A program made the position numbers and the translations under genes. The notes beneath the pieces were generated by a model, which was not told the DNA's origin, did no database searches, and saw only the letters and a list, made by a program, of their open reading frames with translations. Source: Salvelinus alpinus (lineage: Eukaryota > Chordata > Actinopteri > Salmoniformes > Salmonidae). Taken from it: a DNA stretch of 64,000 nt. Location: the NCBI RefSeq assembly GCF_045679555.1, contig NC_092094.1, positions 36,348,430-36,412,429 on the forward strand. The letters are read 5' to 3'. Shown here piece after piece: positions 40,783 to 51,872 of the stretch. Every line of letters starts with the position of its first letter. Position 1 is the first letter of the stretch.

Positions 40783-42388
40783 CAGTGGGGAGAACAAGTA
40801 TTTGATACACTGCCGATTTTGCAGGTTTTCCTACTTACAAAGCATGTAGAGGTCTGTCATTTTTATCATAGGTACACTTCAACTGTGAGAGACGGAATCT
40901 AAAACAAAAATCCAGAAAATCACATTGTATGATTTTTAAGTAATTAATTTGCATTTTATTGCATGACATAAGTATTTGATCACCTACCAACCAGTAAGAA
41001 TTCCGGCTCTCACAGACCTGTTAGTTTTTCTTTAAGAAGCCCTCCTGTTCTCCACTCATTACCTGTATTAACTGCACCTGTTTGAACTCGTTACCTGTAT
41101 AAAAGACACCTGTCCACACACTCAATCAAACAGACTCCAACCTCTCCACAATGGCCAAGACCAGAGAGCTGTGTAAGGACATCAGGGATAAATTGTAGAC
41201 CTGTACAAGGCTGGGATGGGCTACAGGACAATAGCCAAGCAGCTTGGTGAGAAGGCAACAACTGTTGGCACAATTATTAGAAAATGGAAGAAGTTCAAGA
41301 TGACGGTCAATCACCCTCGGTCTGGGGCTCCATGCAAGATCTCACCTCGTGGGGCATCAATGATCATGAGGAATGTGAGGGATCAGCCCAGAACTACACG
41401 GCAGGACCTGGTCAATGACCTGAAGAGAGCTGGGACCACAGTCTCAAAGAAAACCATTAGTAACACACTACGCCGTCATGGATTAAAATCCTGCAGTGCA
41501 CGCAAGGTCCCCCTGCTCAAGCCAGCGCATGTCCAGGCCCGTCTGAAGTTTGCCAATGACCATCTGGATGATCCAGAGGAGGAATGGGAGAAGGTCATGT
41601 GGTCTGATGAGACAAAAATAGAGCTTTTTGGTCTAAACTCCACTCGCCGTGTTTGGAGGAAGAAGAAGGATGAGTACAACCCCAAGAACACCATGCCAAC
41701 CGTGAAGCATGGAGGTGGAAACATCATTCTTTGGGGATGCTTTTCTGCAAAGGGGACAGGACGACTGCACCGTATTGAGGGGAGGATGGATGGGGCCATG
41801 TATCGCGAGATCTTGACCAACAACCTCCTTCCCTCAGTAAGAGCATTGAAGATGGGTCGTGGCTGGGTCTTCCAGCATGACAACGACCCGAAACACACAG
41901 CCAGGGCAACTAAGGAGTGGCTCCGTAAGAAGCATCTCAAGGTCCTGGAGTGGCCTAGCCAGTCTCCAGACCTGAACCCAATAGAAAATCTTTGGAGGGA
42001 GCCGAAAGTCCGTATTGCCCAGCGACAGCCCCGAAACCTGAAGGATCTGGAGAAGGTCTGTATGGAGGAGTGGGCCAAAATCCCTGCTGCAGTGTGTGCA
42101 AACCTGGTCAAGAACTACAGGAAACGTATGATCTCTGTAATTGCAAACTAAGGTTTCTGTACCAAATATTCAGTTCTGCTTTTCTGATGTATCAAATACT
42201 TATGTCATGCAATAAAATGCAAATTAATTACTTAAAAATCATACAATGTGATTTTCTGGATTTTTGTTTTAGATTCCTTCTCTCACAGTTGAAGTGTACC
42301 TATGATAAAAATTACAGACCTCTACATGCTTTGTAAGTAGGAAAACCTGCAAAATTGTCAGTGTATCAAATACTTGTTCTCCCCACTG
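40783..42388 (+). mobile_element. Tc1-like element D, nested in C, 1606 bp
   Basis: The ends CAGTGGGGAGAACAAGTATT (40783) and its inverted copy ending CCCCACTG (42388) are flanked by TA. The inverted repeats extend over about 110 bp. It encodes one nearly intact transposase on the plus strand. Removing the element and one TA restores continuous element C sequence, so D inserted after C. Confidence 0.93.
41151..42151 (+). pseudogene. Tc1 transposase of element D with one frameshift near the start
   Basis: The natural start is ATG at 41151 ([14 protein letters not shown]). A single missing A at about 41190-41193 shifts the frame into a TAG at 41196. The correct frame then stays open to the TAA at 42149-42151, 312 codons from 41216. 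Present are the paired helix-turn-helix region ([20 protein letters not shown]), a GRPR-like linker replaced by [12 protein letters not shown], and the DD34E triad in [14 protein letters not shown] and [11 protein letters not shown]. Tc1 transposases of this type are about 340 residues, so all but roughly 20 N-terminal residues are in frame. Confidence 0.88.
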
Positions 42389-43065
42389 TAGGACTCGTTT
42401 TTACTGTGGGTATAGATACTTTTGTACTTGTTTCCTCCAGTATCTTCACAAGGTCCTTTGCTGTTGTTCTGGGAATGATTTGCACTTTTCGCTCCAAAGT
42501 ATGTTCATCTCTAGGAGACAGAACGCATCTCCTTCCTGAGCGGTATGATGGCTGTGTGGTCCCATGGTGTTTATACTTGCGTACTACTGTTTGTACAGAT
42601 GAACGTGGTACCTTCAGGTGTTTGGAAATTGCTCCCAAGGATGAACCAGAGTTGTGGAGATCTACAATTTTTTTTTCTGAGGTCTTGGCTGATTTATTAT
42701 GATTTTCCTATGATGTCAAGCATAGAGGCACTGAGTTTGAAGGTAGGCCTTGAAATACATCCACAGGTGCACCTCCAATAAACTCAAATGATGTCAATTA
42801 GCCTATCTGAAGCTTCAAACGCCATGACATCATTTTCTAGAATTTTCCAAGCTGTTTAAAGGGACAGTCAACTTAGTGTATGTAAACTTCTGACCCACTG
42901 GAATTGTGATACAGTGAATTATAAGTGAAATAATCTGTCTGTAAACAATTGTTGGAAAAATTACTTGTGTCATGCACAAAGCAGAGTGTGTGGAGTCGTT
43001 GAAAAACGAGTTTTAATGACTCCAACCTGTATGTAAAGTGTATGTAAATTCCGACTTCAACTGTA

Positions 43066-43258
43066 AATAAGGTATCTGTTTTGTGTTTTTAATACCTTTG
43101 CAAAAAAAATCTAAAAACCTGTTTTTGCTTTGTCATTATGGGCTATTGTGTGTGGAGTGGTGAGGGAAAAAAGTGATTTAATCAATTTTAGAATAAGACA
43201 GTAACGCAACAAAATTTTGAAAAAGTCAAGGGGGTTTGAATACTTTCCGAATGCACTG
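43066..43258. mobile_element. Right end of a Tc1 element of family A
   Basis: The end TACTTTCCGAATGCACTG is followed by TA at 43259-43260. The preceding 180 bp are the inverted counterpart of 38002-38150 (shared GACAAAGCAAAAACAG and GATTAAATC words). It may be the far half of the element that starts at 38002, or a separate copy. Confidence 0.75.
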
Positions 43259-43732
43259 TACATACTGTAACGGAAAGACAATCGCCTCAATGGAGGACGG
43301 TTCAATACTGATTCAACACCTCATACAGGTCAAGAAAATGTTTTTGGATTTAAATCCATTGGTGACTACTCACCTGTGGTGTGGTGCTACATAATGTTGA
43401 CTTTACTCAGGGGTTTAGTCACACCCAAGGTCATGCTCCTATTCTACCAGCCTGGTTTGTGAAATTGTCAGTTACTTTAAAATTACTGTCCAGACATCAA
43501 TGAATATGATGGGTGTGAACAAACAATCATCGGATAGCCAAATAAAATGATCTCAGACCCCTTCCTATGTACTCCACCCAAAGTTTGAAAATCTCTCCCC
43601 AGGCAGATGAAACCGTTTGTCATTGTAAGCTGAACAGATAGCACTCCTTAATCCTTTTAATACTCCTAAACAGAAGTGTGTAGGGGTAGACCATGTGCAA
43701 TGTTATATGGACATGTGCAGTATATACACATA

Positions 43733-44213
43733 CACTCCCGTTCAAAAGTTTGGGGTCACTTAGAAATGTCCTTGTTTTTGAAAGAATTTTTTTTTTTTTG
43801 TCCATTTAAATAACATTGATCAGAAATACAGTTTAGACATTGTTAATGTTGTAGTCTAAGGAAGGCCAGTTCTATTGCTTCTTTAATCAGAACAACAGTT
43901 TTCAGCTGTGCTAACATCATTGCAAAAGGGCTTTCCAATGATCAATTAGCCTTTTAAAATGATAAACTTGGATTAGCTAACACAACGTGCCATTGGAACA
44001 CAGGATTGATGGTTGCTGATAATGGGCCTCTGTACGCCTGTGTAGATATTCCATTAAAAATCTGCCGTTTCCAGCTACAATAGTCAATTACAACATTAAC
44101 AATGTCTACACTATATTTCTGATCAATTTGATGTTATTTCAATGTACAAAAAAATATATATATTTCAAAAACAAGGACATTTCTAAGTGACCCCAAACTT
44201 TTGAACGGTAGTG
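43733..44213. mobile_element. Non-autonomous Tc1 derivative (MITE), 481 bp
   Basis: The ends CACTCCCGTTCAAAAGTTTG and, on the complement, CACTACCGTTCAAAAGTTTG lie in TA (43731-43732, 44214-44215). It has no transposase. The interior is very similar to the right part of the element at 2235-3143, so it is an internal-deletion derivative of that family. Confidence 0.88.
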
Positions 44214-44248
44214 TATATTTATTATATAAATCATGATTTAGTGAGCTA

Positions 44249-45854
44249 CAGTGAGGGAAAAAAGTATTTGATCCCCTGCTGATTTTGTACGTTTGCCCAC
44301 TGACAAAGAAATGATCAGTCTATAATTTTAATGGTAGGTTTATTTGAACAGTGAGAGACAGAATATCAACAAAAAAATGCAGAAAAACGCATGTCAAAAA
44401 TGTTATGAATTGATTTGCATTTTAATGAGGGAAATAAGTATTTGACCCCTCTGCAAAACATGACTTAGTACTTGGTGGCAAAACCCTTGTTGGCAATCAC
44501 AGAGGTCAGACGTTTCTTGTAGTTGGCCACCAGGTTTGCACACATCTCAGGAGGGTTTTTGTCCCACTCCTCTTTGCAGATCTTCTTCAAGTCATTAAGG
44601 TTTCGAGGCTGACGTTTGGCAACTCGAACCTTCAGCTCCCTCCACAGATTTTCTATGGGATTAAGGTCTGGAGACTGGCTAGGCCACTCCAGGACCTTAA
44701 TGTGCTTCTTCTTGAGCCACTCCTTTGTTGCCTTGGCCATGTGTTTTGGGTCATTGTCATGCTGGAATACCCATCCACGACCCATTTTCAATACCCTGGC
44801 TGAGGGAAGGAGGTTTTCACCCAAGATTTGACGGTACATGGCCCCGTCCATCGTCCCTTTGATGCGGTGAAGTTGTCCTGTCCCTTTAGCAGAAAAACAC
44901 CCCCAAAGCATAATGTTTCCACCTCCATGTTTGACGGTGGGGATGGTTTCTTGGGGTCATAGGCAGCATTCCTCCTCCTCCAAACACGGCAAGTTGGGTT
45001 GATGCCAAAGAACTCCATTTTGGTCTCATCTGACCACAACACGTTCACCCAGTTGTCCTCTGAATCATTCAGATGTTCATTGGCAAACTTCAGACGGGCA
45101 TGTATATGTGCTTTCTTGAGCAGGGGGACCTTGCGGGCGCTGCAGGATTTCAGTCCTTCACGGCATAGTGTGTTACCAATTGTTTTCTTGATGACTATGG
45201 TCCCAGCTGCCTTGAGATCATTGACAAGATCCTCCTGTGTAGTTCTGGGCTGATTCCTCACCGTTCTCATGATCATTGCAACTCCACGGGGTGAGATCTT
45301 GCATGGAGCCCCAGGCTGAGGGAGATTGACAGTTCTTTTGTGTTTCTTCCATTTGCGAATAATCACAGAAACTGTTGTCACCTTCTCACCAAGCTGCTTG
45401 GCGATGGTCTTGTAGCCCATTCCAGCCTTGTGTAGGTCTACAATCTTGTCCCTGACATCCTTGGAGAGCTCTTTGGTCTTGGCCATGGTGGAGAGTTTGG
45501 AATCTGATTGATTGATTGCTTCTGTGGACAGGTATCTTTTATACAGGTAAGAAACTGAGATTAGGAGCACTCCCTTTAAGAGTGTGCTCCTAATCTCCGT
45601 TCGTTACCTGTATAAAAGACACCTGGGAGCCAGAAATCTTTTTTGATTGAGAAGGGGTCAAATACTTATTTCCCTCATTAAAATACAAATCAATTTATAA
45701 CATTTTTGACATGCATTTTTCTGGATATTTTTGTTGTTATTCTGTCTCTCACTGTTCAAATAAACCTACCATTAAAATTATAGACTGATAATTTCTTTGT
45801 CAGTGGGCAAACGTACAAAATCAGCAGGGGATCAAATACTTTTTTCCCTCACTG
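44249..45854 (-). mobile_element. Tc1-like element E, 1606 bp
   Basis: The ends CAGTGAGGGAAAAAAGTATT and its inverted copy are flanked by TA at 44247-44248 and 45855-45856. Inverted repeats extend about 200 bp (shared TTGATCCCCTGCTGATTTTG and GTTTATTTGAACAGTGAGAG). It encodes a transposase on the minus strand with one frameshift, and is the same length as element D. Confidence 0.93.
44465..45486 (-). pseudogene. Tc1 transposase of element E with one frameshift
   Basis: It starts at the ATG complementary to 45484-45486 ([20 protein letters not shown]). It stays open through [26 protein letters not shown] and [13 protein letters not shown] single-base loss at about 44948-44952 (the [11 protein letters not shown] region) breaks it. 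The other frame then continues [20 protein letters not shown] and [15 protein letters not shown] to a stop at 44465. All three catalytic residues (D, D, E) survive on either side of the lesion. Confidence 0.88.
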
Positions 45855-46302
45855 TATATGTTAAGGACATATCAGGTTCAAAGCGTCACTACTCACATTC
45901 TGAGACATTTTTTAGATTGTCCCTGCGAAATAAACTTAATATCGCCTATTCAGTTAAGCTAAACAATCCTGAACCACAGATTTTACATGGAGTACAAGTA
46001 ATGATACAGGAAGTCAAAATCACATCAATGTTTAGCCTGGTCTGATGGTGTGGTCATGTGTTGTATAACCAGAAGTCCCGAAGCAGTTGAAAATAATCCG
46101 GTTTTATTCCCTATTATTCTAAACTTTGGTGAAAGGTGAAGTGGAACAATGATCAAAACACCATTTGCCTTTAGGGTTTGAAAATCACCTGTATGTGACA
46201 TCTTCCTCTAAATCCTCACCATGTTCTCCTCTACGGAGTCCTTTAATATATAAACTTAATGACGACAATGTCCCTCTTCTGGACGAAGTGGTTACAGCAG
46301 TC

Positions 46303-46304
46303 CT

Positions 46305-46335
<31 letters not shown>

Positions 46336-46362
46336 GTGTGCGTGTGCGTGTGCGTGTGCGTG

Positions 46363-46445
<83 letters not shown>

Positions 46446-46458
46446 TAGATAGATAGAT
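46303..46458. repeat. Four-part compound microsatellite
   Basis: In order: (GTTGCT)n, (GTGTGC)n, (GA)n of about 40 units, and (GATA)5. The hexamer blocks pass smoothly into each other. Confidence 0.95.
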
Positions 46459-46567
46459 ATGTCCATTTACAATATTTGAAATGTGTATGTTACCTGAGTG
46501 GGACATCCAGTAGAGTGAGCAAGTGGGTGAACTGAGACACCCCCAGACTTGATGGTGCCGTCCTCAT

Positions 46568-46715
46568 GGCATCCCATGTAGCTCAGTTGGTAGAGTGTTG
46601 TGCTTGTAACACAAAGATTGTGGGTTTAATTCCAATGGGGAACCAGCAGAAAAATGTATGCACTCACTACTGTAAGACAATCCGGATAAGTGTGTCTGCT
46701 AAATGACTTAAATTT
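46568..46715 (+). mobile_element. tRNA-derived SINE
   Basis: The tRNA-like head has box A TGTAGCTCAGTTGGTAGAG and box B GGGTTTAATTCC. The tail is TATGCACTCACTACTGTAAG then CCGGATAAGTGTGTCTGCTA. The tail is shared with the SINE at 6347. Confidence 0.82.
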
Positions 46716-46861
46716 AAAATAAGCAGGCTAGACACATTAGTCAACATTGAACTGTAGGTATGTGCTTTTTACCTCTATGCCGCACAGCATTCGATCTGTG
46801 TGACTCCATGTGTGCCCACACACACGCATAGTCTCTTGGTTTTGTAGCTAGAAGGCTTGCA

Positions 46862-47240
46862 GAAGGGGCAGTGATATATACAAAACAAAAATCTAAACAC
46901 AACATGTAAAGTGTTTGGTCCCTTGTTTCATGAGCTGAAACAAAAGATAAAAGCTGAAGAACATACGCACATCCAGGTACTTTCAGCAGGTGCAGGAGTT
47001 GTAGGCAAACTCCTGGAAAACAGGAAGGAAAACACTGCACACTGCTGCTCATGCTCCCAGGGGATTTTATTTATAACAGCTGAGGAGTATTTCTGTCTGT
47101 AATAAAGCCTGTTTGTTTGTCAGGAAAAACTCGAATGAATTTAATTAAATTGACTGATGTCCTTATATGAACTGTAACTCAGTAAAGTCTTTGAAATTGT
47201 TGCATGTTGCCTTTATATTTTTGTTCAGTATAACTTGCAC
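46862..47240. mobile_element. Short Tc1-family derivative
   Basis: The left end CAAAACAAAAATCTAAACAC, then CAACATGTAAAGTGTTTGG, pairs with the right end GTTGCATGTTGCCTTTATAT ending TTGTTCAG. These are the ends of a common salmonid Tc1-like family. The transposase is absent; the middle is unrelated filler. Confidence 0.7.
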
Positions 47241-47444
47241 TTCATGCACATGACTAGTTCTATACAGTTCTATACAGGCATCAGCGTCTTTTCTCACAGT
47301 GGAATTAAAGATTTTTAGAACTAACCCAAGATAGACCAGAGCCTGACGTTCCAGTGGGAGCAAATTAATCCTAGTGGACAGAACAAGCAAGGAGGTGGGT
47401 AGAACCAAGCACGAGCTAGTGAGAGCCTATTGGCGTGTTCTAGC

Positions 47445-49895
47445 ATGTATTTTTTATTACATTTTTTTGCACCTTTATACAACCTGGCCAAGATAAAGCA
47501 AAGCAGTGCGACACAAACAACAACACAGAGTTACACATGGAATAAACAAGCGTACAGTTAATAACACTATATAAAAAAAGAAAGTCTATATACAGTGTGT
47601 GCAAATGGTGTGAGGAGGTAGGCAATAAATAGGCCATAGTAGCGAAGTAATTACAATTTAGCAGATTAACACTGGAGTGATAAATGAGCAGATGATGATG
47701 TGCAAGTAGAGATACTGGTGTGCAAAAGAGCAGAAAAGTAAATATAAACAATATGGGGATGAGGTAGGTAGATTGGGTGTGCTATTTACAGATGGACTAT
47801 GTACAGCTGCAGCGATTGGTTAGATGCTCAGATAGCTGATATTTAAAGTTAGTGAGTGGAATATAAGTCTCCAGCTTCAGCGATTTTTGCAATTCGTTCC
47901 AGTCACTGGCAGCAGAGAACTGGAAGGAAAGGCGGCCAAAGGAGGTGTTGGCTTTGGGGATGACCAGTGAGATATACCTGCTGGAGCGAGTGCTATGGGT
48001 GGGTGTTGTTATCATGACCAGTGAGCTGAGATAAGGCGGCGCTTTACCTAGCATAGACTTATAGATGAGCTGAAGCCAGTGGGTCTGGCGACGAATATGT
48101 AGCGAGGGCCAGCCGACTAGAGCATACAGGTCGCAGTGGTGGGTGGTATAAGGGGCTTTGGTAACAAAACGGATGGCACTGTGATAGACTGCATCCAATT
48201 TGCTGAGTAGAGTATTGGAAGCTATTTTGTAGATGACATCGCCGAAGTCGAGGATCGGTAGGATAGTCAGTTTTACTAGGGTAAGTTTGGCGGCGTGAGT
48301 GAAGGAGGCTTTGTTGCGAAATAGAAAGCCGATTCTAGATTTGATTTTGGATTGGAGATGTTTAATATGAGTCTGGAAGGAGAGTTTACAGTCTAGCCAG
48401 ACACCTAGGTATTTGTAGTTGTCCACATATTCTAGGTCACAACCGTCCAGGGTAGTGATGCTAGTCGGGCGGGCGGATGCGGGCAGTGAACAGTTGAAAA
48501 GCATGCATTTGGTTTTACTAGCGTTTAAGAGCAGTTGGAGGCCACGGAAGGAGTGTTGTATGGCATTGAAGCTCGTTTGGAGGTTAGTTAACACAGTGTC
48601 CAAAGAAGGGCCAGATGTATACAGAATAGTGTCGTCTGCATAGAGGTGGATCAGGGAATCACCCGCAGAAAGAGCGACATCATTGATATATATAGAGAAA
48701 AGAGTCGGCTCGAGGATTGAACCCTGTGGTACTCCCATAGAGACTGCCAGAGGTCTGGAGAACAGGCCCTCCGACACACTGAACTCTGTCTGCGAAGTAG
48801 TTGGTGAACCAGGCGAGGCAATCATTTGAGAAACCAAGGCTATTGAGTCTGCCGATAAGAATACGGTGATTGACAGAGTCGAAAGCCTTGGCCAGGTCAA
48901 TGAAGATGGCTGCACAGTACTGTCTTTTATCGATGGCGGTTATGATATCGTTTAGTACCTTGAGCGTGGCTGAGGTGCACCCGTGACTAGCTCGGAAACC
49001 GGATTGCACAGCGGAGAAGGTACGGTGGGATTCGAAATGGTCAGCAATCTGTTTATTAACTTGGCTTTCGAAGACTTTAGAGAGGCAGGGCAGGATGGAT
49101 ATAGGTCTATAACAGTTTGGGTCTAGAGTGTCACCCCCTTTGAAGAGGGGGATGTCCACGGCAGCCTTCCGATCTTTAGGGATCTCGGACGATATGAAAG
49201 AGAGGTTGAACAGACTGGTAATAGCGGTTGCAACAATGGCGGCGGATAGTTTAGAAAGAGAGGGTCCAGATTGTCTAGCCCAGATGATTTGTACGGGTCC
49301 AGGTTTTGCAGCTCTTTCAGAACATCTGCTATATGGATTTGGGTGAAGGAGAAGCGGGGGAGGCTTGGACAAGTAGCTGCAGGGGGGGGGAGCTGTTGGC
49401 CGGGGTTGGGGTAGCCAGGAGGAAAGCATGGCCAGCCGTAGAGAAATGCTTATTGAAATTTTCGATTATCATGGATTTATCGGTGGTGACCGTGTTACCT
49501 AGCCTCAGTGCAGTGGGCAGCTGGGAGGAGGTGCTCTTGTTCTCCATGGACTTTACAGTGTCCCAAAACTTTTTGGAGTTAGAGCTACAGGATGCATATT
49601 TCTGTTTGAAAAAGCTAGCCTTTGCTTTCCTGACTGACTGCGTGTATTGGTTCCTGACTTTTCTGAACAGTTGCATATCGCGGGGACTATTCGATGCTAT
49701 TGCAGTCCGCCACAGGATGTTTTTGTGCTGGTCAAGGGCAGTCAGATCTGGAGTGAACTAAGTCCTACATTTTTTGAAAGGGGCATGCTTATTTAAGATG
49801 GTGAGGAAATTACTTTTCAAGAACGACCAGGCATCCTCGACTGACGGGATGAGGTCAATATCTTTCCAGGATACCCGGGCCTTTGCCGATTTTTG
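47445..49895 (-). mobile_element. 5'-truncated LINE with decayed reverse transcriptase
   Basis: Non-LTR retrotransposon in minus orientation. The reverse transcriptase is split over two frames with a break near 48760 and a further break near 49430. Visible parts in order: RKAKASFFKQKYASCSSNSK upstream of the RT, IPLFKGGDTLDPNCYRPISI, QSGFRASHGCTSATL, AAIFIDLAKAFDSVNHRIL, MGVPQGSILEPTLFSIYIND and YADDTILYTSG, followed by the C-terminal thumb. The YADD catalytic box is intact. There is no endonuclease domain, and the 5' end stops near 49895. The style is that of the Jockey/Rex/L2 side of LINEs; exact clade not determined. Confidence 0.85.
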
Positions 49896-51200
49896 TTAGG
49901 GAATGCCTACTCTGTGAAGTGTGCGTGTGCAATAACTCCTTCTAAACAACGTAATTTTTTGAAACTTTGGCAAAGGTTAAAGTCTACAAAACTTAGTCCA
50001 CTTTGTTTGTAACATATTCTCGTTTTGGAAACTGAAAACTGTATTGAGATCAAATGTTTCATCATTGAGAAAATGTGCAGAATGTCGGCCAAAATCTCTC
50101 GCTCCATCTTCTCCCACTGCCGGCCACTGGGCTTCATCTCACCACCATATTTGGTAGTGAGTGGAAAGACCAACCGGATGCTTCACATTTATACATCCAG
50201 TGAAATATCTATCTGTGGTGGTATGCTGTCAAACACAAACATAAGTGACAAATACTTTAATAAATTAGCTAGTTGATAACCAGGGGTGAACATAGAACAA
50301 GGACCAACAAGGTTAACACTAACCATGTTGTTGTTAGTGATGAAAAAATAATTAACATGTTAGCTAAGACTTAGCTGCTAACGTTAAATAGCTATCTTCT
50401 TTCACAGCCTAACATTAAGCTTAACTAGCTAGCTTGCTATACAGTTAACGTAACAGATACATAAAGACGGTTATGTTACACGTAATTAAAAACCTAGTAG
50501 CTAGCTACATCTATGAAGAACATAGATACTGGTAGCTAGCTAACGTTGCAGCAAATACAGAGCTTTAAGTGAATAGCAAAATGTTACATTAGCTGAAATA
50601 CCTAGCGCCATCTCTGCCGAAGAACACAACGGCCAAAGCAGCACCTAAAACGGTCCTGAGTGGCAACATATCAGCCCAATTGGCACTGCTTGTTCTTCTA
50701 TAGTACCCCTTGCAAGTCTTCATATGTAAAATCCTTAAATCGCAAAAACTGCCGCAGTCACAATAATGTCCAGTTTCTTAGACTTCTTTGAGACTTGTGC
50801 CGTACAGTTTATAACTGTGGCAATGAAATCCACAAAATCCACCTTTTAACACACAGGGTATCTTTTGACTGACAGCAAACATTTAAACCAGGCTGTGGTG
50901 CATCCACTACCATATCTTCAACTAGCTTACAATTGGCTCATTCATCCCCCTCCTCTTCCCTGTAACTACTCCCCAGGTCGTTGCTATAAATGAGAATGTG
51001 TTCTCAGTCAATTTACCTGGTAAAATAGGGGCTTACCCTAAAATAGGGGAAATAAATAAATAAATGACTTGTTTTCTCAATTATTTTACCGTCTCCGCAT
51101 AGGAGATTCGATTGATCGCTCTAACTGTTGCCACCTCAATCTGCTTCACCCTTACAGGGCACTCCAGGAACGCGGGATCATGATCCCCACCACAATTGCA
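49896..51200. other. Intergenic sequence, unclassified, possibly a dispersed repeat
   Basis: The minus strand from 50173 down gives a short frame (KYGGEMKPSGRQWEKMEREI) that I do not recognise. The stretch 50340-50560 is rich in AGCTAGCTAACGTT words typical of fish intergenic DNA. At 50970-51065 a repeat tail is visible (CCCCAGGTCGTTGCTATAAA, then TTACCTGGTAAAAT and AAATAAATAAAT). Confidence 0.4.
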
Positions 51201-51207
51201 ACACCTT

Positions 51208-51508
51208 CGTCCTTCTACACACCGTTCTTCAGCATAATCTGTCCTTCTACACACCGTTCTTCAGCATAATCTGTCCTTCTACACACCGTTCTTCAGCATA
51301 ATCTGTCCTTCTACATACCGTTCTTCAGCATAATCTGTCCTTCTACACATCGTTCTTCAGCATAATCTGTCCTTCTACACACCGTTCTTCAGCATAATCT
51401 GTCCTTCTACATACCGTTCTTCAGCATAATCTGTCCTTCTACACATCGTTCTTCAGCATAATCTGTCCTTCTACACACCGTTCTTCAGCATAATCTGTCC
51501 TTCTGCAC
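51208..51508. repeat. 32-bp minisatellite, about 9 copies
   Basis: The unit is GTCCTTCTACACACCGTTCT + TCAGCATAATCT. Variants ACATACC and ACACATC recur in a fixed order, giving a 96-bp three-unit block twice. Confidence 0.94.
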
Positions 51509-51872
51509 ACACTTGAAACAAGGCCAAATCCTTTACAATTCTTCACTCTGGGTGAATGGGAAAAAAAGAAAGAAAGTATGTCGGTCCTGTTATATTTTTA
51601 TAAAGAGCAACTACCTACTCATGTGAAGCTTGGTTATGTAAGATAGGCTACGTTGTAAGAGCTTTTGTCCCCAAACCACTGCAGTGTTCAGACGCTGGGC
51701 ACCAACCACACCAGGAATTCTCTTCAGGTATTCAACTTGAACAAATGTCGTCACCCCTGAGATGACTCCTTTGACGGGTGCTCTACCCCGAAGTTCAAAA
51801 CACAAAACTTTTGTTGTCTGCATTATTTTGAGGCCCACTGCAATCTTCCTCTGTTCTTCAGAAATACAATTA

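Larger units (their letters stand above)
39863..43063 (-). mobile_element. Tc1-like element C (Sleeping Beauty-type ends), split by element D
   Basis: The ends CAGTTGAAGTCGGAAGTTTA and, on the complement, CAGTTGAAGTCGGAATTTAC lie in TA (39861-39862, 43064-43065). They match the salmonid Tc1 family from which Sleeping Beauty was derived. Minus-strand transposase remnants flank the insertion: the DNA-binding part at 42390-42638 (VPRSSVQTVVRKYKHHG) and the C-terminal part at 40126-40356 ([20 protein letters not shown]). The element interior continues across element D at a duplicated TA. Confidence 0.88.

Noticed and set aside
41476-42111. 211-codon open frame on the minus strand of element D
   Set aside because: Antisense shadow of the transposase; the plus-strand frame carries the DDE motifs.
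49907-50173. Small gene on the minus strand (KYGGEMKPSGRQWEKMERE)
   Set aside because: No recognised family, no clear splice sites, and surrounded by repeat-like DNA; kept only as unclassified sequence.
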